DNA of 64,000 nt from an uncultured Oscillospiraceae bacterium (GTDB lineage: Bacteria > Bacillota > Clostridia > Oscillospirales > Acutalibacteraceae), in assembly GCA_900549825.1 (NCBI GenBank), contig URQB01000011.1:25742-89741 (forward strand), given 5' to 3'. Both the position numbers and the translations under genes were made by a program. Shown here one piece after another: positions 31,698 through 41,056 of this stretch. Numbering within the stretch: position 1 is the stretch's first letter; every line of letters starts with the position of its first letter. The notes beneath the pieces were generated by a model. It searched no databases and was not told where the DNA came from. It worked only from the letters and a program-made list of their open reading frames with translations.

Positions 31698-33842
31698 TCA
31701 GGATTTTTTGCGCAGGATCCTGGCGGAATTGAACACGGCGAGGATCGTTACCCCTACGTCGGCAAACACGGCCGCCCACATGCCCGCCAGGCTCAATGCG
31801 CCGAGTACGAGGACGATACCCTTTACGACAAGCGCAAACGTGATGTTGAAACGGATGATCCGCATGCAGCGGCGGAAGAGTGCGATCGCCTGCGGCAGCT
31901 TGGAGGGCTGGTTATTCGTCAGGACGACATCGCCCGCCTCGATTGCCGCGTCCGTACCAAGGCCCATTGCAACGCCCACATCCGCGGCGGCGAGAACGGG
32001 GGCGTCGTTGATCCCGTCGCCGACGAAGGCTGTCACGCCGCTTTCCCGCCTGATCTGCTCGAGGAGCTCAAGCTTTTCCTCCGGCAGCAGGCCGGCATGG
32101 TATTCCGTGATTCCACAGGCCTCAGCGGCCGCTTTGGCGGCTTCCTCATGGTCGCCTGTAAGCATGACGATCCGGTTAACCCCCAGCGCCCGAAGCTGCT
32201 TGACCGCGAGTGCGGAATCTTCCCGCAGCTTGCCGGAGACGGAAATTGCGCCCAAAAGCTGCCCGCTGCGCGCGACATACACCATTTCGTCCGGCAGGGC
32301 GGAGAGATCAATCCCATGTGCCTGCATGAGCCGTTTTGCGCCGCAGAGGATCTCCTGGCCATCTACGATCACACGTGTGCCGCCGCCCGGCGTCTCGGAG
32401 AAATCCTCGATTCGGGCTTCCGCTACTTCCCCGAAGGCTTCGATGATCGACCGGGCAATCGGATGGCTGGAGCGGCATTCTGCAAAGGCTGCCGCCTCCA
32501 GAACCTCCTGCTCGGAAACGCCGTTTACCGCGGCGATGTGCGTAACGGCGAATTGGTCGGTGGTGAGTGTGCCCGTTTTATCGAATACGACGGCGGCTGG
32601 CTTTTCCAGCGTTTCAATATAGCAGCCGCCTTTGACGAGAATCCCGCGTTTGGACGCGGCACCTACGCCTGCGAAGAAGCCCAGCGGAACGCTCAGGACA
32701 AACGCGCAGGGGCAGGAGGCTACCAGAAATACGAGGGCATTATGGGCCCATTCTTTCCAGTCCCCGCCCAGGAGGGGCGGCACAATGGCGAGCAGAACCG
32801 CCAGGATGACAACGGCGGGCGTATAGATTTTTGCAAACTTGGTGACAAGCCGCTCCGCGGGCGCTTTGCGCTGTGCGGCGTTTTCCACCATGTCGATGAT
32901 CCGGGAGGCGGCGGACTGCGCATAGGGGTTGACGACCCGCATCGTCAGGGTGCCGGAGCCGTTGATCATGCCGCTGAGCAGCTCAGACTGCGGCCCGGCG
33001 TTCTGCGGGGCACTTTCGCCTGTGATGGCGGAGGCGTCCACCGTGCTTTCGCCGGAGAGAACCACACCGTCGAGCGGGATGCGCTCAAAGGGCAGGATCT
33101 GCAGCGTCGCGCCCACTTCCACTTCCTGCGCAGCGACCTGCCGCGATGTGCCGTCCGGCAGAAGGAGGTTGGCGGTATCCGGCCGGATTTCGGACAGGGC
33201 CGCAATCGACTTGCGGGAGCGCCCAACCGCATAGTGCTCAAACAATTCGCCGACACCGAAGAACAGTGTAACGGCAGCCGCCTCCGCGAAATCTCCCATA
33301 AAGGAAGCGGCGACCACGGCGATGGTGACGAGCAGGTGCTCATCCAGGCTGATATGGCGTAAGCTCTTGACGGCGGCCGCAAATACGGGCCAGCCGGCCA
33401 GCAGAATGCTCAATACAAACAGCACAGGGGAAACGATTGCCGGAATCACGGCAATTTCCTTACAGAGATATGCCGCGACGAAGAGGACGGCTGAGGCGAT
33501 CACTGTGCCAATCTGCCATTTGCCCTCGGCCTCGCCATGCTCATGGCTGTGCTCGTTCCCATGCTCGTGCTCATGGTCATGCGTGTGACCGCTCGTAGGG
33601 GAACCGCCATTGTATTGGGTGAGCTCAACTGCTACGCAGCCCGGCTCCACGCGGCTGATTTCTCGGTTGATCCGGTCTGTCAGTTCATCGGGATTCCCCT
33701 CTGCCTGCAAGGTCAGGGTAGAGGCTGGGAAGCTGACGCTGACCTCGGAAAAAGCATCGATTGCGGAAAGCCGCTCTTCGATTTTAGACGCGCAGTTTGC
33801 GCAGTCCAGGTTGCAAAGCTTATATTGCCTTCGATCCATCAT
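31698..33842 (-). CDS. Zinc/cadmium-exporting P1B-type ATPase
   Basis: The 714-residue metal pump has an N-terminal metal-binding domain with DCANC (residues 13-17) and a histidine-rich linker with alternating H-D/E (about 86-103). TGES lies at 274-277, the membrane metal site CPC at 377-379 and phosphorylated D421 in DKTGT; an aspartate in the last helices (ADVGVTILAVFNS) is typical of the zinc/cadmium/lead class rather than copper. It is translationally coupled to its repressor gene upstream (ATGA overlap). It exports toxic divalent metal from the cytoplasm. Confidence 0.95.
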   Translation of the reverse strand: MMDRRQYKLCNLDCANCASKIEERLSAIDAFSEVSVSFPASTLTLQAEGNPDELTDRINREISRVEPGCVAVELTQYNGGSPTSGHTHDHEHEHGNEHSHEHGEAEGKWQIGTVIASAVLFVAAYLCKEIAVIPAIVSPVLFVLSILLAGWPVFAAAVKSLRHISLDEHLLVTIAVVAASFMGDFAEAAAVTLFFGVGELFEHYAVGRSRKSIAALSEIRPDTANLLLPDGTSRQVAAQEVEVGATLQILPFERIPLDGVVLSGESTVDASAITGESAPQNAGPQSELLSGMINGSGTLTMRVVNPYAQSAASRIIDMVENAAQRKAPAERLVTKFAKIYTPAVVILAVLLAIVPPLLGGDWKEWAHNALVFLVASCPCAFVLSVPLGFFAGVGAASKRGILVKGGCYIETLEKPAAVVFDKTGTLTTDQFAVTHIAAVNGVSEQEVLEAAAFAECRSSHPIARSIIEAFGEVAEARIEDFSETPGGGTRVIVDGQEILCGAKRLMQAHGIDLSALPDEMVYVARSGQLLGAISVSGKLREDSALAVKQLRALGVNRIVMLTGDHEEAAKAAAEACGITEYHAGLLPEEKLELLEQIRRESGVTAFVGDGINDAPVLAAADVGVAMGLGTDAAIEAGDVVLTNNQPSKLPQAIALFRRCMRIIRFNITFALVVKGIVLVLGALSLAGMWAAVFADVGVTILAVFNSARILRKKS

Positions 33843-34249
33843 AGGGAAATCGCTCCTCTCTTGTGTAAAATATGCTGCAGCCCCGCTGCAAAGATTGAGT
33901 GGACGTGCTCATCGTCCAGCGCATAATAAACCGTTTTGCCGTCGCGCCGCGGGCGGACCAGGCCGGCAGCGCGCAGAATGCGCAGCTGATGGGAGATCGC
34001 GCTCTGGCCCATGCTCAGCAGCTCCGCCAGATCGCATACGCACAACTCATGGTCGAGCAGGGCGCTCAGGATGCGGATGCGCGTGCTGTCTCCAAACACC
34101 TTAAAGAGCTCGGCCACATCATAAAGAACTTCCTCATCCGGCATCTGTGCGCGGGTGCATGCGATCACATCCTCATGCGTTTCCGGCTCGGCGCAGCAGC
34201 CTTCCGGAACCGCGGGCGGTGTGGGCAATGCGGGCGTTTTCGTTTCCAT
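33839..34249 (-). CDS. ArsR/SmtB-family metal sensor (CadC/CzrA-like)
   Basis: A 136-residue repressor with winged helix (MGQSAISHQLRILRAAGLV). Two metal sites are readable. The alpha-3N site has C70 and C72 in HELCVCDL, with extra N-terminal cysteines C18, C19 and C31. The alpha-5 site has D113, H115, H126 and H129 with exactly the spacing of the zinc ligands of CzrA/SmtB. CadC proteins with both sites respond to cadmium, lead and zinc. It represses the operon it heads through the operator at 34295-34316 and is released when metal binds. Confidence 0.92.
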   Translation of the reverse strand: METKTPALPTPPAVPEGCCAEPETHEDVIACTRAQMPDEEVLYDVAELFKVFGDSTRIRILSALLDHELCVCDLAELLSMGQSAISHQLRILRAAGLVRPRRDGKTVYYALDDEHVHSIFAAGLQHILHKRGAISL

Positions 34250-34294
34250 ACGGATATCCCCCTAAAGCTATAAATGAATGATTGCACAGAATAT

Positions 34295-34353
34295 CATATG
34301 AACATCTATTCATATGTTGACACTAATATAACGCGATTCTTCGAAAAAGTCAA
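34295..34353 (-). promoter_or_regulatory. Promoter and operator of the metal-resistance operon
   Basis: Minus strand TTGACT (34348-34353), 17-base spacer and TATATT (34325-34330). Just downstream of the start point lies the perfect palindrome CATATGAA-CATCTA-TTCATATG (34295-34316), the length and shape of an ArsR/SmtB operator. Confidence 0.85.
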
Positions 34354-34453
34354 GCGGAAATGCAGTCTTTTTAAAAATTATTTTTTGTCATGGAAAAAAG
34401 AGGAAGCCACATCAGGCAAGGAAAGCAAGCGCGGCACGCGCACCGCGTTTTGC

Positions 34454-34482
34454 TTGTGAATTGCAGGGAGATGTGATATAAT
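34454..34482 (+). promoter_or_regulatory. Sigma-A promoter of proBA
   Basis: TTGTGA, 17-base spacer, perfect TATAAT; about 50 bases before the proB ATG. Confidence 0.75.
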
Positions 34483-34536
34483 CGTATGCATCAATCGAGT
34501 GGAAGGAAACCGATCGCATAGAATAGGGGACTGAAT

Positions 34537-35334
34537 ATGCCGGTATTGAAACAAGCAAAGCGTATCGTCGTCAAGGTGGGGACTTCTACGCTGACCTATG
34601 AGACGGGCAAAACCAATATCCGCCGGATGGCGAAGCTGGTAAGTGTGCTGTCCGACCTGCTCAATTCCGGGATGGAGGTCGTGCTGGTTACCAGCGGCGC
34701 GATCGGCGTAGGCGTTGGGAAGCTTGGCCTGCGTGAGCGCCCGGACGATACGCCGGGCCGTCAGGCTGCGGCGACTGTCGGGCAGTGCGAGCTGATGTTT
34801 ATGTATGATAAGCTCTTCGGCGAATATGGGCATACCGTGGGCCAGCTGCTTATCACGCGGGGCGATATTGAGAATGAATGCAGGAAGACCAATCTGGTCA
34901 ATACGTTTGAAAAGCTTTTTGCCTTCGGCGCGATTCCAATCGTCAATGAAAACGACAGTGTGGCGGTGGAGGAGATCGTTTTCGGCGACAACGACAGCCT
35001 GTCCGCCATCGTGGCGCGGCTGGTGCAGGCGGACGCACTGATCATCCTCAGCGATATCGACGGCCTGTACGACAGCGACCCGCATCAGGATGCGGATGCC
35101 CGCCTGATCCCAGTGGTGGAGGAGATCGACGATCGCATCCGGGCGCTGGCCGGAGGCAGCGGGACGCAGCGTGGCACCGGAGGTATGGTGACAAAGCTGC
35201 ATGCCGCGGAGCTTGCCACTGAGGCTGGCATCGACACCATCGTGATGAATGGCGACGCGCCGCAGGATCTGTACAAAATATTAGAGGGCCGTCAGATCGG
35301 CACATTTTTTAAAGCGAGGAGGAACCGGGAATGA
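34537..35334 (+). CDS. proB: Glutamate 5-kinase
   Basis: The 265-residue amino acid kinase catalyses the first step of proline synthesis, glutamate to glutamyl 5-phosphate. Motifs are KVGTSTLTYETGK, LVTSGAIGVGVGKLG, PIVNENDSVAVEE, DNDSLSAIVARLVQAD and LLSDIDGLYDSDP-like sequence. It ends after the kinase domain: the C-terminal PUA domain of the roughly 365-residue enzymes of E. coli and B. subtilis is absent, a natural short form in some Clostridia. The stop overlaps the proA start by four bases. Confidence 0.95.
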   Translation: MPVLKQAKRIVVKVGTSTLTYETGKTNIRRMAKLVSVLSDLLNSGMEVVLVTSGAIGVGVGKLGLRERPDDTPGRQAAATVGQCELMFMYDKLFGEYGHTVGQLLITRGDIENECRKTNLVNTFEKLFAFGAIPIVNENDSVAVEEIVFGDNDSLSAIVARLVQADALIILSDIDGLYDSDPHQDADARLIPVVEEIDDRIRALAGGSGTQRGTGGMVTKLHAAELATEAGIDTIVMNGDAPQDLYKILEGRQIGTFFKARRNRE

Positions 35335-36575
35335 CCGCGTTGGAACAATTGGGGCAGCGGGCAAAAGAGGCAGAGCGCTTCTTGCGCACGGCTTCTACCG
35401 CATGCAAAGACCATGGTCTCACTCAGATCGCGGGCGCCCTGCTTGAAAACACCGCCGCGATTCTCGATGCGAACGCCCGCGATATTGCAAATGGGGAGCA
35501 GTCGGGAATGAGCACGGCGATGCTCGACCGCCTTCGCCTGAATGAAGCGCGCATCGCGGGGATGGCACAGGGCGTGCGCGATATCATTGCCCTGCCGGAT
35601 CCGGTGGGCAGGGTGCTTTCCGGCGGAAACAGGCCGAACGGCCTGCAGATCGTGAAGGTGGCCGTGCCGCTCGGCGTAGTGGCGGTGATTTTTGAGGCGC
35701 GCCCCAATGTGACGGCCGATGCCGCGGCATTGTGCCTGAAATCCGGTAACGCAGTGATCCTGCGCGGCGGCAAGGAGGCGATCCATTCCAACCGGGCGAT
35801 CGCGGCCGTTATGCGCTCTGCGCTGGAAAAGGCGGAGCTTCCGCAGGACTGCATCCAGCTCGTGGAGGATACGTCGCGCGATTCGGCCAATGAGCTGATG
35901 AAGCTCAACGGTTATGTGGATGTACTGATCCCCCGCGGCGGCGGAGGGCTGATCCGCGCCGTGGTTGAAAATGCAACCGTGCCGGTGATCGAAACGGGCG
36001 TGGGCAACTGCCACGTATATGTCGATCGGGCGGCGGATCTTGAGATGGCGGCTCAGATTGTCTTCAATGCGAAAACCTCCCGTCCGTCCGTCTGCAATGC
36101 CTGCGAAAGCCTGCTGGTGCATCGTGATATTGCAGCAGAGGCACTGCCCGCGATCAAACGCCGCCTCGACGAAAAACAGGTGATCCTGCGCGGGGATGAA
36201 GCGGCCCGCGCGATTCTGCCCGGCATTGAGGCCGCGCAGGAGGCGGACTGGGGCACGGAATATCTGGATGATATTCTGTCCGTCAAGGTCGTCGGCAGCA
36301 TTGAGGAGGCAATTGCGCATATCGGCCGCTATGGAAGCGGACACAGCGAATGTATCGTGACGCAAAACTATGGGGCGGCGGAACAGTTCCTCAATGAAGT
36401 GGACGCAGCCGCTGTTTATGTCAACGCATCCACCCGGTTTACGGACGGCGGCGAGTTTGGCTTTGGCGCGGAGATCGGCATCTCCACGCAGAAGCTGCAT
36501 GCGCGCGGCCCGTTGGGGCTCAGCGAGCTGACCAGTATCAAATATAAGATTTACGGTGCGGGGCAGGTCCGCTAG
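35331..36575 (+). CDS. proA: Gamma-glutamyl phosphate reductase
   Basis: The 414-residue aldehyde-dehydrogenase-superfamily enzyme makes glutamate semialdehyde with NADPH, the second step of proline synthesis. Visible are VPLGVVAVIFEARPNVT, LKSGNAVILRGGKEA, the catalytic cysteine in SRPSVCNACESLLVH and the end region RFTDGGEFGFGAEIGIST. It is translationally coupled to proB (ATGA). The third gene, proC, is not in the window. Confidence 0.95.
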   Translation: MTALEQLGQRAKEAERFLRTASTACKDHGLTQIAGALLENTAAILDANARDIANGEQSGMSTAMLDRLRLNEARIAGMAQGVRDIIALPDPVGRVLSGGNRPNGLQIVKVAVPLGVVAVIFEARPNVTADAAALCLKSGNAVILRGGKEAIHSNRAIAAVMRSALEKAELPQDCIQLVEDTSRDSANELMKLNGYVDVLIPRGGGGLIRAVVENATVPVIETGVGNCHVYVDRAADLEMAAQIVFNAKTSRPSVCNACESLLVHRDIAAEALPAIKRRLDEKQVILRGDEAARAILPGIEAAQEADWGTEYLDDILSVKVVGSIEEAIAHIGRYGSGHSECIVTQNYGAAEQFLNEVDAAAVYVNASTRFTDGGEFGFGAEIGISTQKLHARGPLGLSELTSIKYKIYGAGQVR

Positions 36576-36615
36576 CCGGACCCATGCTGCGCTCAGAACA
36601 GGAGGATTGGCTCAT

Positions 36616-37410
36616 ATGGATACAAAAGCAAGGCCGGCCCGCAAAAAGAGAAGGTCCTGGGCGTTTCCACTCGGGCTGCTTGTCATCATACTGGTGATTG
36701 CCGGAGTCATTGCAATCGTAGGCGCCGGCGTCAATGGCATCAAGGGCGTTGTGGAAAAGCGGGAGAGCGCTATGAAGGCAGAATACCAGCAGTTTATCGC
36801 CCCTGTCGTGATGAACGACCCCTCGCCGTTTGACGATCTGAGCCAGGCGGATATTGGCCAGCTGATGGAGGCCGCCGTCTGGTCCCTGCTGCGCAGCAAT
36901 CCGGACCCGGACCGGTATCCGTATGAGGAGGGCGGCTATATGGTCATCCCGCAGGCGGATGTGGAAAAACAGTTTGCATCCCTGTTCGGCACAGAGGTAA
37001 AGCCCGAGCATGCCACGATCACCGGCTACGGCTACGAATTCCCCTACGACGCGGCGACGAAGACCTACCATATCCCGGTTGCAGGCGTTGACCAGCTCTA
37101 TACAGCCCAGATTTACGGGATCGAGAAAAAGGGCTCAACGACCTATCTGACCGTTGGATATATCGCCGGAGGCCAATGGGCCCAGGACGCGGACGGGAGT
37201 ATCGTGGCTCCGGAGCCGGATAAATATATGAAGATCACGCTGCGGGAAAAGGGCGAATCATATTATATCAGCGCGATTCAGGCGACCGATCCGCCCGAAA
37301 CGGCGGCAACGAAGGAGCAGCCGTCCACCACAACGGAGGAAACGACCGCTGAGGCGGCCCCCAGCTCAGAAGCGGGTTCCCCCACAGCGGCGGACACAAC
37401 CGCCGCATAA
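36616..37410 (+). CDS. Membrane-anchored extracytoplasmic protein of unknown function
   Basis: A 264-residue protein: basic start (DTKARPARKKRRS), one membrane helix (about 15-38), an extracellular alpha/beta region and a low-complexity tail rich in T, E, A and S after residue 220. AGGAGG lies ten bases before the ATG at 36616; the frame open to 36556 has no ribosome site. It lies 40 bases after proA and is probably read from the same transcript. The family is unknown to me. The Thr/Ser/Ala tail resembles wall-spanning linkers, but no sorting signal follows. Confidence 0.7.
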   Translation: MDTKARPARKKRRSWAFPLGLLVIILVIAGVIAIVGAGVNGIKGVVEKRESAMKAEYQQFIAPVVMNDPSPFDDLSQADIGQLMEAAVWSLLRSNPDPDRYPYEEGGYMVIPQADVEKQFASLFGTEVKPEHATITGYGYEFPYDAATKTYHIPVAGVDQLYTAQIYGIEKKGSTTYLTVGYIAGGQWAQDADGSIVAPEPDKYMKITLREKGESYYISAIQATDPPETAATKEQPSTTTEETTAEAAPSSEAGSPTAADTTAA

Positions 37411-37428
37411 AGGGATCATCAATTATGA

Positions 37429-37461
37429 AACGGCCCTCTTCCTGCCGTTGGGAAGAGGGCC
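37429..37461 (+). terminator. Hairpin ending the proBA transcript
   Basis: Perfect 11-base-pair stem GGCCCTCTTCC / GGAAGAGGGCC; no clear T run follows, so it may be a transcript-stabilising hairpin. Confidence 0.5.
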
Positions 37462-37489
37462 ATATGCTATGTGCCTGACAATCAATGCA

Positions 37490-37526
37490 AGGGGGATGCC
37501 GCTGATAGAATGCGGCATCCCCTCTG
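37490..37526 (-). terminator. Hairpin ending the nadABC transcript
   Basis: Perfect stem GGGGATGCCGC / GCGGCATCCCC, followed on the minus strand by CTTGCATTG; T run weak. Confidence 0.55.
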
Positions 37527-37550
37527 TATGTTCTGCAAAGCTGATTCATC

Positions 37551-38408
37551 TCAATCGAACTTGTTGCGCTCCTGGACGAGCTTCATCGAAATATCGAAGG
37601 CCTTGACGGAATGTGTCAGCGCGCCGATCGAGATGATATCGACGCCGGTCTCCGCAACGGGGCGCAGGGTTTCAAGCGTGATGCCGCCGGAGGCCTCAAG
37701 CAGAGCCTTCCCCTGCGCCATCCTGACGGCCTCGCGCATCATGGCGGGCGTCATATTATCCAGCATGATGATTTCCGCGCCTGCACGCAGGGCCTCCGCC
37801 ACCTCGTCGAGATTGCGGGTTTCCACCTCGATTTTCACCATATGGCCGAGCCTTTTGCGCAGCAGCATGATGGCGCTGGTGATGCCGCCGGCCGCGTCGA
37901 TGTGGTTATCCTTGAGCATCGCGCCGTCGGAGAGGTTATAGCGGTGATTCTTGCCGCCGCCGCAGACGACTGCGTATTTTTGCAGCGAACGAAGGCCCGG
38001 CAGCGTTTTGCGGGTATCGGTGATCGATGCGCGCGTGCCCTCCACCAGCCGGACGGCCTGCGCCGTGGCGGTGGCGATGCCGGACATATGCTGGATGAGG
38101 TTGAGCGCGGTACGTTCGCCCTTGAGCAGCATGGCGGTGCTGCCGCTGATCTCGGCGATGATGTCGCCCTTCTTGAGCGCGTCTCCGTCCGCATAGAAGC
38201 ACTGGGCACGGAAGGCGGGGTCCAGTAATTCAAAGACGCGCAGCGCCACCGGCAGGCCGCAGAGCACGCCGTCCGCCTTGGCAAGAAAACGGGCCTTGCC
38301 CGTCTGCTCCGGCGGGATTAAATAGTCCGCGGAGGTATCGATATAGTTGATATCCTCGCGAATCGCCCGCCGGATGAGGTCATCGACGTAAAACTGAGGA
38401 AGCATCAT
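37551..38408 (-). CDS. nadC: Quinolinate phosphoribosyltransferase (decarboxylating)
   Basis: The 285-residue enzyme converts quinolinate and PRPP to nicotinate mononucleotide. Family motifs include a GERTALNLIQHMSGIATAT helix, DTRKTLPGLRSLQKYAV, a HRYNLSDGAMLKDNH loop, KIEVETRNLDEV and the barrel end VDIISIGALTHS. It is the last gene of nadA-nadB-nadC, 41 bases after nadB. With its two neighbours it completes the aspartate route from dihydroxyacetone phosphate to NAD precursors. Confidence 0.95.
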   Translation of the reverse strand: MMLPQFYVDDLIRRAIREDINYIDTSADYLIPPEQTGKARFLAKADGVLCGLPVALRVFELLDPAFRAQCFYADGDALKKGDIIAEISGSTAMLLKGERTALNLIQHMSGIATATAQAVRLVEGTRASITDTRKTLPGLRSLQKYAVVCGGGKNHRYNLSDGAMLKDNHIDAAGGITSAIMLLRKRLGHMVKIEVETRNLDEVAEALRAGAEIIMLDNMTPAMMREAVRMAQGKALLEASGGITLETLRPVAETGVDIISIGALTHSVKAFDISMKLVQERNKFD

Positions 38409-38449
38409 AGGGAGAAACCATCCTTTCTATCTTGCAAAAGCGGTTGGAG

Positions 38450-39919
38450 TTACGCTTCATCTACCTCGCGCAGGATAATGGCCGCCACAGTCGCAAGGCT
38501 CAGCGCTTCACAGTAATCGCGCGTCACGGCAAAATGCCCGCTTTTGAGGCGGCGGCGGATCTCCTCCGCCCGCCTGAGCCCCGTATGAACTGCTGTCGGG
38601 TTGGGGATGACGAAATAGGCGCGCTGCATGATATCGCGGATCTCCGTGCGCAGGCCGTGCGGCAGGGGTGCACCGTCGAAATGCGGCGGATCGACTTGTG
38701 CGGGAACCGTTACCTGCGCGTAGCCCTTCTCCATACAGCGAATGATGTCTTCCGCCGCGTGGCGGCCGAAGACAAGCGCCTCCAGCAGGGAGTTGCTGGC
38801 CAGGCGGTTGGCGCCGTGGACGCCCGTATTGGAGCATTCCCCGGCGGCATATAGGCGCGGCACGGCCGTGCGCCCGGTGAGATCCACCGCAATCCCGCCC
38901 ATGAGGTAGTGCTGACAGGGGAAAACGGGGATCAGGTCCTTTGCGATATCTACCCCTTCCTCCAGGCAGCGCCTGGAGATGGCGGGGAAGCGGTTGTATA
39001 AGAATTCCCGGCCCTTATAGGTGATATCGAGGAAGAATTGATTGCTGCCCGTGCGGCGCGATTCCAAAATGATCGCGCGGGAGACGACGTCGCGCGGGGC
39101 GAGCTCCAGCCGGTCGTCGTAATGGGCCATGAAGCGCTGATGCTCGCAGTTGAGCAGATAGGCGCCCTCCCCGCGGACCGCCTCGCTGATGAGGAACTGC
39201 TCGCGCTCCTTTTCCGAATGGAAGGCCGTGGGGTGGAACTGGACGTAGCTTAAGTTTTTGATCTGCGCGCCGAGCTCGTAGGCGAGGCGGATGCCGTCGC
39301 CCGTTGCGATTGCCGAATTGGTGGTATAGCGGTAAACGCGGCCGATGCCGCCGGTTGCCAGAATGCAATAGCTGCAAAAGACGCTGCCCGGCGCCTCGCC
39401 GCAGAGCAGGTCCAGCCGGAAGCCGCCGCGTACCTGCGCCATCTCGCAGACAGTGGTGTTTTCCACCAGTTCGATATTCGGCCTTGTACGTACCTGTGCG
39501 AGAAGCTTGATCACAATTTCATAGCCGGTCTGATCCTTGTGATGCACGATCCGGCGGCGGGAATGTCCGCCTTCCAGCGTTTTCTGTGGACGCCCGTCCG
39601 GGGCCTTGTCGAAATCCACGCCGAACTCCATAATGCGGCGCACATCATCCGGCCCTTCATGGACGAGGACATCCACGCTCGCGGGTGTGTTCTTATGCCC
39701 GCCGGCGATCAGCGTATCCTCATAATGCAGCTCGAAGCTGTCGTTATCGAAATCGAGCACAGCCGCAACGCCTCCCTGGGCGAGGGAGCTGTTGGAGAGC
39801 GTATCCTCCCGTTTGGAAAGCATTAGAATCTGTTTGCTTTCGTCGAATTGCAGCGCGGCATAGAGCCCTGCCACGCCGCAGCCGGCGATGACGACATCAT
39901 ATTTCTGTCTCTTGACCAT
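38450..39919 (-). CDS. nadB: L-aspartate oxidase
   Basis: A 489-residue FAD enzyme of the succinate dehydrogenase/fumarate reductase flavoprotein family, with dinucleotide motif GCGVAG near residue 13, SSLAQGGVAAVL, the central LATGGIGRVY and the FAD end motif AAGECSNTGVHGANRLASNSL (given in part). It oxidises aspartate to iminoaspartate for NadA. In anaerobes fumarate, not oxygen, is the likely electron acceptor. The length is slightly less than in E. coli. It lies 29 bases after nadA. Confidence 0.95.
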   Translation of the reverse strand: MVKRQKYDVVIAGCGVAGLYAALQFDESKQILMLSKREDTLSNSSLAQGGVAAVLDFDNDSFELHYEDTLIAGGHKNTPASVDVLVHEGPDDVRRIMEFGVDFDKAPDGRPQKTLEGGHSRRRIVHHKDQTGYEIVIKLLAQVRTRPNIELVENTTVCEMAQVRGGFRLDLLCGEAPGSVFCSYCILATGGIGRVYRYTTNSAIATGDGIRLAYELGAQIKNLSYVQFHPTAFHSEKEREQFLISEAVRGEGAYLLNCEHQRFMAHYDDRLELAPRDVVSRAIILESRRTGSNQFFLDITYKGREFLYNRFPAISRRCLEEGVDIAKDLIPVFPCQHYLMGGIAVDLTGRTAVPRLYAAGECSNTGVHGANRLASNSLLEALVFGRHAAEDIIRCMEKGYAQVTVPAQVDPPHFDGAPLPHGLRTEIRDIMQRAYFVIPNPTAVHTGLRRAEEIRRRLKSGHFAVTRDYCEALSLATVAAIILREVDEA

Positions 39920-39948
39920 CGTTAGGCATCTCTTTTCCCGTGCGGCGG

Positions 39949-40869
39949 TCAGCCGCCGTATTTGAGCATGTTGTCGAGGCTGCGCTTTGCGGCCTCACGT
40001 AAGGTTTCCTCAAGCACGATTTCCTCGCCCGTCGTGCCCGCAACCGCTGTATAAACGTCCTGCAGGGAGGTCATCTTCATATCCGGACAGACGAGCTTGT
40101 CCCCGCGCAGCTGATAAAAATGCCGCTTGGGATACTTCCGGATCAAATCATTGTATACGCCGCATTCTGTGCCGAAGATGATATCCTCCTGCTCGTTTTG
40201 CAGGGCATATTCGATGATTGCACTGGTTGCGCCGATCATGTCCGCATGCTGGAGCGCATCCGGCGGGCATTCGGGATGCATGGCAAGCCTCGCGTTCGGG
40301 TGCTGAGCCTTGGCGCGCAGGACATCCTGCTGCGTGATGCTGTTATGTACTGGGCAGCAGCCGTCCCAGAGAAGGAGCTCTTTCTCCGGGCACTGCCGTC
40401 GCACCCACGCGCCCAGATTTTGATCCGGGATAAACAGGATTTTTCGCCCAGGCAGCGCGCGGATAATCCGGACCGCGCTCGACGAGGTGACGCACACATC
40501 GCACTCCGCCTTGAGCGCGGCGGCCGTGTTGATATAGGCTACGACTGTAACGTCCGGATTCTCTTCGCGGAAGGCGTGCACACGCTCAGGTGAAATCTGC
40601 TCCGCCATCGGGCAGGTGGCACGTTTCTTCGGCAGGATGACCGCTTTTTCCGGGGATAGAATCTTGACTGTTTCCGCCATAAAGCGCACGCCGCATACCA
40701 CCACGCGCTCATTTTGATAGGCGGTGGCGGCCTTGGCCAAGGCGTAGCTGTCGCCGCATACGTCGGCAGCCGCCAGAATCTCCGGAGCCTGATAGGTGTG
40801 CGCAAGGATCAGGGTGCCGCTTTTTTTCTTCTCACGCGCAAGCAGGTGCATGAGTTCTTCCTGTTTCAA
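39949..40869 (-). CDS. nadA: Quinolinate synthase
   Basis: The 306-residue [4Fe-4S] enzyme condenses iminoaspartate with dihydroxyacetone phosphate. The three cluster cysteines are visible in ATCPMAEQ (C86), DGCCPVHNS and KLVCPDMK, with the AHTYQAPEI substrate loop and the HPECPP motif. It heads the operon. GGAGGG precedes the ATG by eight bases. A leader of about 55 bases contains a small hairpin (40891-40911). Confidence 0.95.
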   Translation of the reverse strand: MKQEELMHLLAREKKKSGTLILAHTYQAPEILAAADVCGDSYALAKAATAYQNERVVVCGVRFMAETVKILSPEKAVILPKKRATCPMAEQISPERVHAFREENPDVTVVAYINTAAALKAECDVCVTSSSAVRIIRALPGRKILFIPDQNLGAWVRRQCPEKELLLWDGCCPVHNSITQQDVLRAKAQHPNARLAMHPECPPDALQHADMIGATSAIIEYALQNEQEDIIFGTECGVYNDLIRKYPKRHFYQLRGDKLVCPDMKMTSLQDVYTAVAGTTGEEIVLEETLREAAKRSLDNMLKYGG

Positions 40870-40890
40870 AGAAGTCCCTCCAATTTACAA

Positions 40891-40911
40891 GGAAGCCGCA
40901 GGCGGCTTTCC
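40891..40911 (-). promoter_or_regulatory. Hairpin in the nadA leader
   Basis: GGAAAGCCGCCTGCGGCTTCC folds into a nine-pair stem between promoter and ribosome site. A regulatory role is possible; no known riboswitch was recognised. Confidence 0.35.
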
Positions 40912-40931
40912 GTCCCATATCATTTCGTATT

Positions 40932-40960
40932 ATTGTACCACCATTTCCCCCTGCGTACAA
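40932..40960 (-). promoter_or_regulatory. Sigma-A promoter of nadABC
   Basis: Minus strand TTGTAC, 17-base spacer, TACAAT. It lies back to back with the hflX promoter. Confidence 0.75.
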
Positions 40961-40976
40961 TATTTTTGAAACGTTA

Positions 40977-41005
40977 TTGCATAAAAAAACAAAGTGGGAT
41001 ATGAT
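40977..41005 (+). promoter_or_regulatory. Sigma-A promoter of hflX
   Basis: TTGCAT, 17-base spacer, TATGAT. A transcript starting near 41012 makes ATG 41057 the start. Confidence 0.65.
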
Positions 41006-41056
41006 ACAAATGAACGTCTCATTACGACAAAACGAATGGAAGAAAAGGAGCTCTTT

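Noticed and set aside
31695..33362. 555-codon open frame on the plus strand opposite the metal ATPase
   Set aside because: Antisense shadow of a well-defined P-type ATPase; its translation is low-complexity and unlike any known protein.
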